A DNA stretch of 64,000 bases, taken from NCBI RefSeq assembly GCF_024753545.1, contig NZ_JANTOO010000014.1:124001-188000 (forward strand), in the 5' to 3' direction. Each line of letters starts with the position of its first letter. The first letter of the stretch is position 1. The notes below the pieces were generated by a model. It saw only the letters and a program-made list of their open reading frames with translations, was not told the origin of the DNA and ran no database searches. The stretch comes from Lysinibacillus pinottii (GTDB taxonomy: Bacteria > Bacillota > Bacilli > Bacillales_A > Planococcaceae). Below are positions 8,071 to 16,933 of this stretch, one piece after another. The position numbers and the translations under genes were made by a program.

Positions 8071-8991
8071 TTACAGTGTTTCATAGATAACCTGTCCCAT
8101 TTGGGAGACATCATAATCTCCTAATGCGATCACTTCGGATTGGAAGTCTGTTGATGTCAAAATTCCCTTTACCGCTTCAATTAACCGTTGATTGTCAGGT
8201 GTTTTTAATAGCACAATATCATAGCGCTCTCTCATAACAGGAATAAAATCAACGTTGACAAGTTTGGCGGTTTTCTCAATCCCTATCCCAACATCTGCAT
8301 GCCCATTTGCTACAGCTGATGCGACATCGAGATGGCTCATCTCTTCTTTGTCATACCCATTAATTGTAGACGGAGCTATGTGATGAATACGCAATTGTTC
8401 ATCTAATAAGGTGCGTGTACCTGAGCCTTTCTCACGATTGATGAATGTAAATGACTTTGTTTGAAAATCCTCAAATGAATGGATCTGTAACGGATTACCC
8501 TTTTGAACATAGAAACCCGCCCTACGTGATATCACATTGATGAGAACAAAAGGAAGGCTCACAAAAATCTTTTTTACATAAGGTGTATTGTAATCCCCTG
8601 TATCCCCATCAAACATATGTAAACTCGCAATGTCACAGTCTCCATGGTACAACGCCATGACCCCATTAAAACTACCCTCATGTGAACGTAATACTTTTAT
8701 TAATTGCCTTTTCTCTAGATATTTTGCCATTAAATCCAACACGAAATCTTGCCCACTAATAATAATTTTTGAATGATTTTTAGGTGAAATAGCCACGGGT
8801 GACATAGCAGGAGTGGTACCTGTCTTCCGTTTTTGTATATAGCCTTGTAAATCAGTACGGTCCACCCGCATTTGGCGTCCTACTCGGAAAACGGGCAAAT
8901 CCCCTTTTTTCACTAAATCATAGACCGTTAATTTCGATACCTTTAATAATTGTGCAACCTCTTCAATTGTATAGGATTGTTCTTGTGACAT
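8071..8991 (-). CDS. yvgK: YvgK-like regulator: excisionase-type HTH plus periplasmic-binding-like domain
   Basis: 306 residues. Residues 5-55 form an excisionase/MerR-type winged HTH (YTIEEVAQLLKVSKLTVYDLV). The remainder is a PBP-like ligand-sensing domain of the kind fused to HTHs in molybdate systems (INREKGSGTRTLLDEQL, ADVGIGIEKTAKL). It is transcribed divergently from modA, as yvgK is beside yvgL-yvgM in B. subtilis, so it most likely senses molybdate or a related oxyanion and controls uptake. That ligand is inferred. ATG start with AGGAGAAAGAG upstream. Confidence 0.85.
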   Translation of the reverse strand: MSQEQSYTIEEVAQLLKVSKLTVYDLVKKGDLPVFRVGRQMRVDRTDLQGYIQKRKTGTTPAMSPVAISPKNHSKIIISGQDFVLDLMAKYLEKRQLIKVLRSHEGSFNGVMALYHGDCDIASLHMFDGDTGDYNTPYVKKIFVSLPFVLINVISRRAGFYVQKGNPLQIHSFEDFQTKSFTFINREKGSGTRTLLDEQLRIHHIAPSTINGYDKEEMSHLDVASAVANGHADVGIGIEKTAKLVNVDFIPVMRERYDIVLLKTPDNQRLIEAVKGILTSTDFQSEVIALGDYDVSQMGQVIYETL

Positions 8992-9087
8992 CTCTTTCTC
9001 CTCCTATAAGCCTCTTCTTACATGGTAACTTATTTGTTTACATGTGAACATCTTGAAATTTTCTACCAATTCCAGGTTTCTTTTTCA

Positions 9088-9134
9088 CTTATAACTTATT
9101 ATAATTAGTTATGTCTTGTTATAACGAGTTATAA
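9088..9134. promoter_or_regulatory. Repeated GTTAT motifs between yvgK and modA, putative operator
   Basis: An inverted repeat ATAACT (9091-9096) / AGTTAT (9107-9112) spans a TATAAT box (9100-9105). GTTATAAC (9118-9125) and AGTTATAA (9127-9134) follow directly before the modA ribosome binding site. The density and symmetry suggest binding sites for the divergent regulator. Confidence 0.45.
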
Positions 9135-9149
9135 AAGGAGAAAAACGAA

Positions 9150-9932
9150 GTGAAAAAATTTTATCGTTTCTTTGCATCCATGCTTCTAGTTGGCCTATTA
9201 GCTGCTTGTGGTAATGAAGATAAAGATCCGCACGTAAATGAGCCGATTGAATTAACCATTTCTGCGGCTGCTAGTTTACAAGATGCCTTAGAAGAACTAA
9301 AAACAACTTATGAAAAAGAACACAATACCATTAAAATCCTCTATAACTTTGGTGGTTCTGGTGCATTGCAGCAACAAATTTTACAAGGGGCCCCTGCAGA
9401 TCTTTTCTTTTCGGCAGCCGAGGATAAATTCGATGCTCTTGTAAAAAACGAGATTATTGATCCAAAATTGGGGATGGATCTTTTAGCAAATGAATTAGTA
9501 TTAATTGTTCCAAAAAATAATGAAAAACAAATCCAATCCTTTGAAGATTTAAAACAAGCAGGGAAAATTGCACTTGGTACACCTGAAACAGTCCCTGCTG
9601 GACAATATGGGGTGGAAACGTTAAAAAATAGCCAACTATGGGAGTCACTTGAGTCCAAGATAGTGTATACAAAAGATGTACGTCAAGTCCTTACTTATAG
9701 TGAAACAGAAAATGTAGATGCAGGAATTGTTTATAAAACAGATGCTCTTGTATCTACTAAGGTCGAAGTTGTTGCAACTGCAGATGAACGTACACACACG
9801 CCGATTATCTATCCGGTTGGAGTCATAAAAAATAGTAAGTATGTACAAGAGGCTGAAGATTTTTATCACTTCTTACAAAGCGATGAGGCGATGGATGTCT
9901 TTAAAAAGTATGGGTTTAAAGGAGCACAATAA
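9150..9932 (+). CDS. modA: Molybdate-binding lipoprotein ModA
   Basis: Captures molybdate outside the membrane for the ABC importer. 260 residues. A lipoprotein signal with lipobox LAAC (Cys 20) is followed by the ModA fold: TISAAASLQDALEEL, LYNFGGSGALQQQI, GAPADLFFSA and the late VDAGIVYKTDA block. GTG start at 9150 after AAAAGGAGAAAAAC. modB follows after 3 nt. It corresponds to yvgL of B. subtilis. Confidence 0.95.
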   Translation: MKKFYRFFASMLLVGLLAACGNEDKDPHVNEPIELTISAAASLQDALEELKTTYEKEHNTIKILYNFGGSGALQQQILQGAPADLFFSAAEDKFDALVKNEIIDPKLGMDLLANELVLIVPKNNEKQIQSFEDLKQAGKIALGTPETVPAGQYGVETLKNSQLWESLESKIVYTKDVRQVLTYSETENVDAGIVYKTDALVSTKVEVVATADERTHTPIIYPVGVIKNSKYVQEAEDFYHFLQSDEAMDVFKKYGFKGAQ

Positions 9933-9935
9933 AGG

Positions 9936-10592
9936 ATGGGTACCGATTTTTGGTCTCCTCTTAGGCTTTCGATAGAAATTGCCTTTGTTGCGGGTATCAT
10001 TGCTATATTGACAGGAATTTTAATGGGTAAATGGATGGCGACACATCACTTTAAGGGGAAGCTATTACTGGAAACGTTATTGCTAATGCCCCTAGTATTA
10101 CCTCCGACTGTAGTAGGTTTCCTGCTTATCGTTCTATTTGGGAAGAATAGTATATTAGGGAATCTGATTATCTGGCTTTTTGATCAGCCTGTCATGTTTA
10201 CTTGGTGGGCCGCCGTCATCGCCTCAACCATTGTTGCCTTTCCATTAATGTATCAATCCGCCAAAACGGGCTTTGCCTCGATTGATCGAGATATCGAACA
10301 TGCAGCACGTGTAGATGGGGCTAACGAATGGCAAGTCTTTATGTTCGTTTCCATTCCATTGGCACTAAAGGCTCTTGTTTCGGGAGCAATATTGAGCTTT
10401 ACTCGTGCATTAGGTGAGTTTGGGGCTACGCTGATGTTTGCGGGTAATATTCCAGGGAAAACACAAACAACCCCTTTAGCGATTTATATGGCCATCGATT
10501 CGGGGAACATGACCCTTGCCTGGACATGGGTCTTGTGCATGATCACTATTTCATTTCTGATGCTTCTTAGCATTCATGTCCTAAAAGTATAA
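9936..10592 (+). CDS. modB: Molybdate ABC transporter permease ModB
   Basis: Membrane channel of the molybdate importer, 218 residues with about five helices. The cytoplasmic EAA-type loop EHAARVDGANEWQVF (residues 125-139) docks the ATPase. RALGEFGATLMF and GKTQTTPLAIY are typical of ModB/CysU permeases. It lies 3 nt after modA. No modC ATPase gene follows; a terminator and converging genes come next, so the ATPase must be encoded elsewhere or shared. Confidence 0.95.
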   Translation: MGTDFWSPLRLSIEIAFVAGIIAILTGILMGKWMATHHFKGKLLLETLLLMPLVLPPTVVGFLLIVLFGKNSILGNLIIWLFDQPVMFTWWAAVIASTIVAFPLMYQSAKTGFASIDRDIEHAARVDGANEWQVFMFVSIPLALKALVSGAILSFTRALGEFGATLMFAGNIPGKTQTTPLAIYMAIDSGNMTLAWTWVLCMITISFLMLLSIHVLKV

Positions 10593-10626
10593 AAGAGGTA
10601 GCTAGTTTAAACTAGCTGCCTCTTTT
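10593..10626. terminator. Bidirectional terminator between modB and moaD
   Basis: Stem AAGAGG-TAGCTAGTTT pairs with AAACTAGCT-GCCTCTT, flanked by an A run and a T run. It serves the converging modAB and Moco operons. Confidence 0.85.
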
Positions 10627-10629
10627 TCG

Positions 10630-10863
10630 TCATCCCCCACTAATAGGTGGAATAAAGGCGATTGTGTCGCCCGATTTAACAATGGTAGTATCCGTTGCAA
10701 ATTCCTCATTAATGGCTGTCATCATCTGCTGTAATGTCAATTGAGGATAGTGCTGTTCCATCCACTCTTTCACTTGAGCAACTGTCACATTTGACAGATC
10801 TACTGATAGCTGTGACGCACCAACCACTTCTTGTAAATGAGCGAATAATAAGATGTTAATCAC
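10630..10863 (-). CDS. moaD: Molybdopterin synthase small subunit MoaD
   Basis: Sulfur-carrier subunit; its C-terminal thiocarboxylate donates sulfur to cyclic pyranopterin monophosphate. The beta-grasp protein ends in PPISGG with the required Gly-Gly. I chose the GTG at 10863 because AGGAGG lies 6 nt upstream; an ATG five codons earlier would place that site inside the gene. It overlaps the moaE stop by 8 nt, and MoaE is its synthase partner. Confidence 0.92.
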   Translation of the reverse strand: MINILLFAHLQEVVGASQLSVDLSNVTVAQVKEWMEQHYPQLTLQQMMTAINEEFATDTTIVKSGDTIAFIPPISGG

Positions 10864-11335
10864 AATTTCCCTCCTCATCTATCGCTGGTTTTCCTTCAGG
10901 ATATGGGACATTTTCTAATTGATCTCCCATCCATTGCGTACCATCTTCCCAATGTTCTTTTTTCCAAATAGGCACAATCTGCTTAATGCGGTCAATTGCA
11001 TATTCATTTGCCAAATAGGCTACTTTTCGATGTGGGGATGATACGGCAATGACTACGGCAATATCTGTAATATCCAATCGCCCTACACGATGTGTAATCG
11101 CTATTTCTGCTTCCGGCCATAGCTGTTTTAGTTCTTGTGCAGTTTGCTCAAACATTTTAATTGCCATAGCCGGGTATGCTTGATATTCCAAATACAATGT
11201 TTTCTTCCCTTGGGTGATTTCACGTACAGTTCCGATGAATAGCGTTATCGCACCAGCGTTTCGACTTAGTACCTTGTGCCTTACTTCTTCCACATCAATC
11301 GGCTTATCAATAATTTCAAACATTGCTGTCGTCAT
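10856..11335 (-). CDS. moaE: Molybdopterin synthase large subunit MoaE
   Basis: Catalytic subunit that inserts dithiolene sulfurs. 159 residues. Family features are GAITLFIGTVRE, LEYQAYPAMA, the helix with HRVGRLDI, VAVSSPHR and the catalytic-lysine stretch IKQIVPIWKKEHWEDG. It overlaps mobB by 4 nt (ATGA) and has GAGGGG upstream. Confidence 0.96.
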   Translation of the reverse strand: MTTAMFEIIDKPIDVEEVRHKVLSRNAGAITLFIGTVREITQGKKTLYLEYQAYPAMAIKMFEQTAQELKQLWPEAEIAITHRVGRLDITDIAVVIAVSSPHRKVAYLANEYAIDRIKQIVPIWKKEHWEDGTQWMGDQLENVPYPEGKPAIDEEGNCD

Positions 11336-11856
11336 AGTTTTCCCCTCATTTCATTCAACAAAAACTCCATATATTCTGTATCTTCATAAATAGAAAAGGC
11401 TGGGCTCGGTAAATTCTGATCAATTGGATAGCTTGGCCAATATATGACACAAAGGATATTAGAAATTTGTTGTAGTAACACACGGTCCTGTGCTGTTCGT
11501 AGTAACACGACTTTTGGGTAATGTTCTCTCTTATATCCCTCAATCAAAATAATATCCATTGAAAGGGTAGCATAAATCGTAAGTATATCCGCAAGCCGCC
11601 AGCTATGTTGGTGAATACTTAAACGTAATGTTCCGCCCCCCTCCACTGCTGAAACACGGGCACCTGCCTGTTCGTGTCGATTACTATCCTTTGAAAGATT
11701 TTCTACCGGCGCCCCACCATGCCCATGGTGTTTAATGGTCCCTACACGTAGCCCTTCTTTCGTCGCGTGCGTGATCAATTGCTCCATTAAAGTCGTTTTT
11801 CCGCTATTTTGATAGCCAACTATCTGTATGATTTTTCGATGTTGTTCCAAGGCCAC
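11332..11856 (-). CDS. mobB: Molybdopterin-guanine dinucleotide biosynthesis protein MobB
   Basis: GTP-binding accessory for guanylylation of Moco. 174 residues with Walker A GYQNSGKTTL (residues 14-23) followed by GTIKHHGHGG and ILIEGYKRE, diagnostic of MobB. The start is GTG at 11856, 4 nt after AAGGAAG; a TTG two codons later is an alternative. It overlaps the end of moeA by 37 nt. Its presence with MobA implies a bis-MGD-type cofactor, as the nearby formate dehydrogenase would need. Confidence 0.95.
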   Translation of the reverse strand: MALEQHRKIIQIVGYQNSGKTTLMEQLITHATKEGLRVGTIKHHGHGGAPVENLSKDSNRHEQAGARVSAVEGGGTLRLSIHQHSWRLADILTIYATLSMDIILIEGYKREHYPKVVLLRTAQDRVLLQQISNILCVIYWPSYPIDQNLPSPAFSIYEDTEYMEFLLNEMRGKL

Positions 11857-13109
11857 TCACTTCCTTGCAAATCTTCTAGCAATAAAACTGCTACTTGCAT
11901 GTTTTTTTCATAGCCACGAGAGCCACCAGGTAAGACGATAAAAGCATTAGCTGACGCTAATGAAGAAACAGCGCTCGATTTATCAAAACCAGATGGTACA
12001 GCCATTAGTTGACCATTTTCATAGTATACTAGAGCTCTTACAAAGCGAGTAAATGGATTGGGCTTTGTAAAATCTGCCCCTAAAATAGCCTGCTCTCTGC
12101 GGACATGCGGTTGTTGATTGCCAAATGCTGTGCGAATAATGGGACGTACAAATAGCTCAAAACCAACATAGCATGCTGAAGGATTACCAGAAAGTCCAAA
12201 TAATAATTGATTATCACGAGCAGCAACCGTTGTCACACTCCCTGGACGCATCGCCACTTTATTAAATAATACCTTTGCGTCAATAGCTTTGTAGATAGCT
12301 GGTAAGTAATCATAGTCTCCAACGGAAACGCCTCCCGTTGTCAATAAAATATCGACTTCCTGTAATGCTTTTTCAACAATATGAATACATAAATCAAGAT
12401 CATCGCTAAATTTGCCAAAGTATCGAACCTCTGCACCTGTTCGTTCGATTTGTGCCATAATCATATAAGCATTGCTATTTCGAATTTTTCCTGGCTGTAA
12501 AGATTCCTCTGGCTCTAGTAACTCACTGCCAGTAGCAATGACACCCACCACCAATTTACGATATACAGGCACTTGCGCATAGCCAAATGTAGCTAGTAAT
12601 GCCATAATGCCGGGGTTAATATATTGTCCTCTTTCAACGAGAACAGTATGTTGCTGCACATCTTCACCTTTATAGGAAATATTAGTGCCAGCTACATACG
12701 CCCGTTTAATCGACATACATGTTTGCTGATTTTCTTCAAATGTTTGGGTTAATTCTAGCATTACAACTGCATCGCAACCTTTTGGTATTGGCGCACCCGT
12801 CATAATGCGTACGGCTTGCCGATATCCGACTACGTCCTCGTAAACAAAGCCTGCTCCAATTTCTCCAACGACTTGAAATATGACTGGCTGTGCTGAGGAC
12901 GCTTCCTGACTATCAATAGAACGAATAGCATAGCCATCATAAGGGGATCGATCAAAGGCTGGTACATCATGATCGGCGACAATATCCTCCGCAATAAAGC
13001 GACCATATGCTTGCGATAATGGCACAAACTCCTTTTTGGCTTGAAAAGCATATTCCATTACACGATGTACAGCTTCCGACACTGGAATTGGTTGTCTCTT
13101 TTCCAACAT
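11820..13109 (-). CDS. moeA: Molybdopterin molybdenumtransferase MoeA
   Basis: Inserts molybdate into adenylylated molybdopterin. 429 residues with AFDRSPYDGYAIR, RIMTGAPIPKGCDAVVMLE, the MPT-binding core TTGGVSVGDYDYL and GLSGNPSACYVGFELF, and a C-terminal beta domain. ATG after AAAGGAG (8 nt). It lies 13 nt downstream of moeB in the same operon. Confidence 0.96.
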   Translation of the reverse strand: MLEKRQPIPVSEAVHRVMEYAFQAKKEFVPLSQAYGRFIAEDIVADHDVPAFDRSPYDGYAIRSIDSQEASSAQPVIFQVVGEIGAGFVYEDVVGYRQAVRIMTGAPIPKGCDAVVMLELTQTFEENQQTCMSIKRAYVAGTNISYKGEDVQQHTVLVERGQYINPGIMALLATFGYAQVPVYRKLVVGVIATGSELLEPEESLQPGKIRNSNAYMIMAQIERTGAEVRYFGKFSDDLDLCIHIVEKALQEVDILLTTGGVSVGDYDYLPAIYKAIDAKVLFNKVAMRPGSVTTVAARDNQLLFGLSGNPSACYVGFELFVRPIIRTAFGNQQPHVRREQAILGADFTKPNPFTRFVRALVYYENGQLMAVPSGFDKSSAVSSLASANAFIVLPGGSRGYEKNMQVAVLLLEDLQGSEWPWNNIEKSYR

Positions 13110-13122
13110 TTAGCACACTCCT

Positions 13123-14145
13123 TTATCCTAATAAACGATAGTAAATGGTTTTTGCTTTTTGTATCTCCTGAATTCCATGAATCACTACGCGCCCATCCTG
13201 AAAAATGACAATGCGATATTCTTCTGTTTGGCAAGAAAGCAAATAGGGATTCATGTGAATATCCCCATAGGGACGAAGTTGGTCTGCCAACTGCTCTAAA
13301 TTATAGTGAGTCGGATTTGGCGGTCGGATTTGTACAGCATCACGACCACAAAGCACCTCTAGTTTTGTTTGATTTTCATAAGCTAAAGATGGATATGTAG
13401 GGTGGTGACCACAGGTTGGACAATCATCCTGACGTATTTTATCTACGTTGATTTCATAATGTTGATTTTGCCAAACATCAAACGTCAAATAGCTTTTTCG
13501 TAAGGCCTTGTCATCGCCAACTAGCAATTTTAACACCTCTGCTACTTGATATGCCGCTACTATTTGGACAGGAGGACTAATAATTCCTACTGTATCACAG
13601 GTCATCCCTGTTTGAGGCATGACCTTCAGCAAACAGCGTAAACATGGTGTTTTCCCTGGCACAATCGTATAGGTAGCCCCATAACTACTCACACAAGAGC
13701 CGTACACCCATGGAATACGATGCTGTTGTGCAAGATCGTTCATCAGAAAGCGGACATCAAAATTATCAGTGGCGTCTACGATGACATCTATATCGTCTAG
13801 CAACGGTAGCAATGATTCTGTGCAGGCTTCCATAATGGCGACATGAATGGCGACCTCTGTGTTAATTTGTTGTAGTCGATTTTTGGCTGCGATCACTTTT
13901 GGCAATTTCTCTTGTGCGTCTTGCTCAGTATATAATTGCTGTCTTTGCAAATTACTCCATTCCACATAATCTCGATCAATCAGCGTCAATTTTCCAACAC
14001 CTGCCCGCACGAGTGCTTCTGCGCTAGCACTGCCCAAGGCACCAACCCCTACGATTAGGACATGCTTTTGTTTCATTGCCTGCTGCCCCGCTTGTCCAAT
14101 AGGGCTAAATAATTGTTGTCTCGAATATCTATTATTCATGAGCAT
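13123..14145 (-). CDS. moeB: MoaD adenylyltransferase, MoeB/ThiF family
   Basis: Activates the MoaD C-terminus by adenylation before sulfur transfer. 340 residues. ATP-binding GVGALGSASAEALVRAGVG, the DATDNFDVRFL loop, and zinc cysteines in CLRCLLK and CPTCGHH are all present. MTCDTVGIISP carries the conserved Cys region. A C-terminal tail of about 80 residues replaces a rhodanese domain. Context assigns it to MoaD, though such enzymes can also serve ThiS. First gene of the minus-strand moeB-moeA-mobB-moaE-moaD operon. Confidence 0.93.
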   Translation of the reverse strand: MLMNNRYSRQQLFSPIGQAGQQAMKQKHVLIVGVGALGSASAEALVRAGVGKLTLIDRDYVEWSNLQRQQLYTEQDAQEKLPKVIAAKNRLQQINTEVAIHVAIMEACTESLLPLLDDIDVIVDATDNFDVRFLMNDLAQQHRIPWVYGSCVSSYGATYTIVPGKTPCLRCLLKVMPQTGMTCDTVGIISPPVQIVAAYQVAEVLKLLVGDDKALRKSYLTFDVWQNQHYEINVDKIRQDDCPTCGHHPTYPSLAYENQTKLEVLCGRDAVQIRPPNPTHYNLEQLADQLRPYGDIHMNPYLLSCQTEEYRIVIFQDGRVVIHGIQEIQKAKTIYYRLLG

Positions 14146-14172
14146 TTTGCCTTTCTTTCTATGAATTTTCGT

Positions 14173-14200
14173 TTGACCTTTTCATTGATAGCATTATAAT
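14173..14200 (+). promoter_or_regulatory. Sigma-A promoter of moaB-mobA-moaC
   Basis: TTGACC (14173-14178), 16-nt spacer, TATAAT (14195-14200), about 110 bp before the moaB start, in the divergent interval with moeB. Confidence 0.65.
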
Positions 14201-14314
14201 AAAGTGAAACTTACTTAGAAATTTTTTTCTATTTCGTGCTCATTCTTCACTTCATGAATGGAGCATTTTTTATTAAAAAACTCCCATAACGCAAGAAAAG
14301 GAGGTCGTTCTACC

Positions 14315-14809
14315 TTGCATCCTACACATCTTCAACAACCCATCCATGCTGCCATTTTAACCGTGAGTGATACACGGACAAAGGCAGAGGATTTAGCTGG
14401 TCAGCGCATTCATTCTTTACTTTTGGAGGCTACTTTTGAAGTAGTGGACTACCAAATAACAAGGGATGAACCGCTCGATATCTCAGAACATATTCATACA
14501 TGGTGTAATCATGCCAACATCAATGCTATTATCGTCACTGGTGGAACTGGTTTTACACCAAGAGACCAAACCTACGACACCATTTTGCCTCTTTTTGAAA
14601 AAGAAATGATGGGGTTCGGAGAATTATTTCGAACGTTAAGCTATGAGGAAATTGGCCCCAAAGCTATGTTTAGTCGTGCCACAGCAGGTAGTCGCCATCA
14701 AACAGCTATCTATGTTTTACCAGGTTCTACTAACGCTGTGACATTGGCCATGACCAAGCTTATTTTACCAACCATACAACATTTCGTTGGAGAATTGAAT
14801 CGCCTATGA
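14315..14809 (+). CDS. moaB: Molybdopterin adenylyltransferase MoaB
   Basis: Adenylates molybdopterin before Mo insertion by MoeA. From TTG at 14315, which has AGGAGG 10 nt upstream, it is about 164 residues, the family's size; an ATG 19 codons earlier lacks a site. Motifs are AILTVSDTRTKAEDLAGQ, the MPT-binding VTGGTGFTPRDQTYDT, and LPGSTNAVTLAM. It overlaps mobA by 4 nt. Confidence 0.93.
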   Translation: MHPTHLQQPIHAAILTVSDTRTKAEDLAGQRIHSLLLEATFEVVDYQITRDEPLDISEHIHTWCNHANINAIIVTGGTGFTPRDQTYDTILPLFEKEMMGFGELFRTLSYEEIGPKAMFSRATAGSRHQTAIYVLPGSTNAVTLAMTKLILPTIQHFVGELNRL

Positions 14810-15396
14810 AAGTTGCTGGTGTTGTCTTAGCTGGTGGTCAATCCTCTCGATATGGTCAACCGAAAATGTTTGAGACGTTTGCAGGACTACCCTTATATAA
14901 GCACAGCCTCAATGCCCTCCAAGAAAATCAATTAAATCCTTTGGTGATTGCTACAAACGCTAGCCTGCAACCTAGGTTTGCATCTGAGAATGTGCAATGG
15001 ATCATTGAACAGCAGCCGCATCAAGGGCCACTTTTTGCCCTTCATCAAATTCTAGCGTCTTTTCCTGACATTGAATGGTTTTTTGTCGTCGCCAGTGATA
15101 TGCCCTATATGAACGCAGCGTTTATTGAAGAGCTGCTAGGCTATATAAATGATTCTTATGATGCGATTGTTCCTAAACAAAATTTACACTATCAGCCATT
15201 AGCGGCCCTATATCGCCACACGGCATTACCCATGGCGAAACAATTGACGGAACAAAGCAAACGGAGTATGAAAGTGCTTTTAGATCAACTTCGTGTATGT
15301 TATGTTCCTTTTAAGGAGAACTGTCCAACATTTATTAATATCAACGCTCAACATGATTGGCTACAAACAGTGACAAAGGAGTCTAACAATGAATAA
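14806..15396 (+). CDS. mobA: Molybdenum cofactor guanylyltransferase MobA
   Basis: Attaches GMP to Moco. 196 residues, nucleotidyltransferase fold. The N-terminal VVLAGGQSSRYGQPKMFE is the GTP-binding signature, with Tyr where many homologues have Met or Phe. VASDMPYMNAAFIEEL contains the Mg-binding Asp. Overlaps moaB by 4 nt and moaC by 8 nt, so tightly coupled. Confidence 0.95.
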   Translation: MKVAGVVLAGGQSSRYGQPKMFETFAGLPLYKHSLNALQENQLNPLVIATNASLQPRFASENVQWIIEQQPHQGPLFALHQILASFPDIEWFFVVASDMPYMNAAFIEELLGYINDSYDAIVPKQNLHYQPLAALYRHTALPMAKQLTEQSKRSMKVLLDQLRVCYVPFKENCPTFININAQHDWLQTVTKESNNE

Positions 15397-15871
15397 TTTT
15401 TCCCACTGGAACGAAGCAGGTCGTCCTAAAATGGTCGACATTTCTGAAAAAGAAATAACAACACGTACAGCCATAGCACGCAGTACCATTACATTATCCA
15501 ACGAGGTCTATCAGGCCATCCAACAAGGTGGTATAAAGAAAGGTGATCCTACACAAGTCGCTCAAATCGCAGGGATTATGGGCGCTAAAAAAACAGCTGA
15601 TATCATCCCTATGTGCCACCCTATTATGCTACAGGGCACAGATCTGCAATTTGACTATGAGAAAATCGATAATGGTTATGCGCTACACATTCAAGCTACT
15701 GTCAAATGCAATGGAAAAACGGGTGTCGAAATGGAGGCCCTTACAGCTGTCTCCATTGCTGCCCTCACCTTTTATGACATGTGTAAGGCGGTTGATAAAA
15801 CGATGGTCATTAAAGAAACCTATCTTGTAGAAAAAACAGGCGGCAAAAGCGGTACCTTTACGCATAAATAA
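15389..15871 (+). CDS. moaC: Cyclic pyranopterin monophosphate synthase MoaC
   Basis: Acts with MoaA in the first Moco step, converting the GTP-derived intermediate to cPMP. 160 residues with MVDISEKEITTRTAIA, the substrate-binding PMCHPI segment, and GVEMEALTAVSIAALTFYDM followed by KAVDKTMVI. Ends in a Gly/Lys-rich tail (KTGGKSGTF) as usual. Last gene of moaB-mobA-moaC. Confidence 0.97.
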   Translation: MNNFSHWNEAGRPKMVDISEKEITTRTAIARSTITLSNEVYQAIQQGGIKKGDPTQVAQIAGIMGAKKTADIIPMCHPIMLQGTDLQFDYEKIDNGYALHIQATVKCNGKTGVEMEALTAVSIAALTFYDMCKAVDKTMVIKETYLVEKTGGKSGTFTHK

Positions 15872-15910
15872 ACAGAAAAAATTCGGCATCTTGCCGATTT
15901 TTTTCTGTTT
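15871..15910. terminator. Bidirectional terminator between moaC and moaA
   Basis: Stem AACAGAAAAAATTCGGC / TGCCGATTTTTTTCTGTT with loop ATCT. Serves the two converging operons. Confidence 0.85.
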
Positions 15911-15916
15911 TTATGT

Positions 15917-16933
15917 TTACCCTCCGATATGGGACATTTCAACTTTAGCCTTTTTCCTATTTGCTATCGTCTGTTCGTTCCGCTCGTCTGAATAGCGATC
16001 ATTTCTTTCTGTCCAGACACTCTTTATACAATTAAGAATTGCTGTATCATCTTGGCCAGATCTTAATAGCTCTCTTAAATCCGTCCCCTCTGTAGCAAAC
16101 AAACAAGTATATAATTTACCCTCTGCTGAGAGGCGTGCACGTGAGCAAGACGTGCAAAAAGAATCTGTGACTGATGATATAATACCAATCTCCCCTTGAT
16201 TATCCTTGTATTGGTAACGAGTCGCCACTTCCCCTAGATAATTAGGAGCAATCGGTCGCAGCGGTGAATGCTGATGGATTTGCTCAACGATGTCTTTTTT
16301 GGCCAACACATCATCCATGCGCCAACCATTCGAATTTCCAACATCCATATACTCAATAAAGCGTAAAATATGTTGTTTTTCTTTAAAAAATCGTGCCATT
16401 TCTATAACATCTTGGTCATTTTTTCCCTTTTGAACGACCATATTAATCTTTACTTGTAAACCGGCTTCCGCTGCCTTTTCAATACCCTCTAACACAGTTG
16501 ACACCTTCCCGCGATGTCCATTCATCTCAAAAAAACGCTCGTCGTTTAGTGAATCTAAACTAATTGAAACGCGAGATAAGCCTGCTTGTGCCAATGGCTG
16601 TGCATATTTTTTTAATAAAGTGCCATTTGTTGTTAAAGCGATATCTTCTACACCTTCTAGGCGATGAATTCGGGCAATTAATTCCGTTAAATCGCGGCGT
16701 AATAAAGGCTCCCCACCTGTAATGCGAACCTTTTTGACACCTAGTGAGACGAATATTTTGACTAATCTTTCAATCTCATCGAAGTTTAAAATTTTATCAG
16801 ATGATAAAAATGCATAATCAGGACCAAACACTTCAGCTGGCATACAATATCGACAGCGAAAGTTGCAGCGATCTGTCACGGATATTCTTAAATCTCTTAA
16901 CGGTCTTTGTAGTTGGTCTTGTAGATCCGTCAT
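15917..16933 (-). CDS. moaA: GTP 3',8-cyclase MoaA (radical SAM)
   Basis: First enzyme of Moco synthesis. 338 residues. The radical-SAM cluster ligands are Cys 23, 27 and 30 (CNFRCRYC), followed by VRITGGEPLLRRDL. The second 4Fe-4S cluster is in FCTSCSRARLSAEG and LYTCLFATEG. The protein ends in the Gly-Gly dipeptide (HIGG) needed for catalysis. It follows fdhD directly, so Moco synthesis and dehydrogenase maturation are co-transcribed. Confidence 0.97.
   Translation of the reverse strand: MTDLQDQLQRPLRDLRISVTDRCNFRCRYCMPAEVFGPDYAFLSSDKILNFDEIERLVKIFVSLGVKKVRITGGEPLLRRDLTELIARIHRLEGVEDIALTTNGTLLKKYAQPLAQAGLSRVSISLDSLNDERFFEMNGHRGKVSTVLEGIEKAAEAGLQVKINMVVQKGKNDQDVIEMARFFKEKQHILRFIEYMDVGNSNGWRMDDVLAKKDIVEQIHQHSPLRPIAPNYLGEVATRYQYKDNQGEIGIISSVTDSFCTSCSRARLSAEGKLYTCLFATEGTDLRELLRSGQDDTAILNCIKSVWTERNDRYSDERNEQTIANRKKAKVEMSHIGG

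Noticed and set aside
7933..8124. A 63-codon plus-strand frame
   Set aside because: Overlaps the end of the YvgK-like gene on the other strand, with no start signal or recognisable features.
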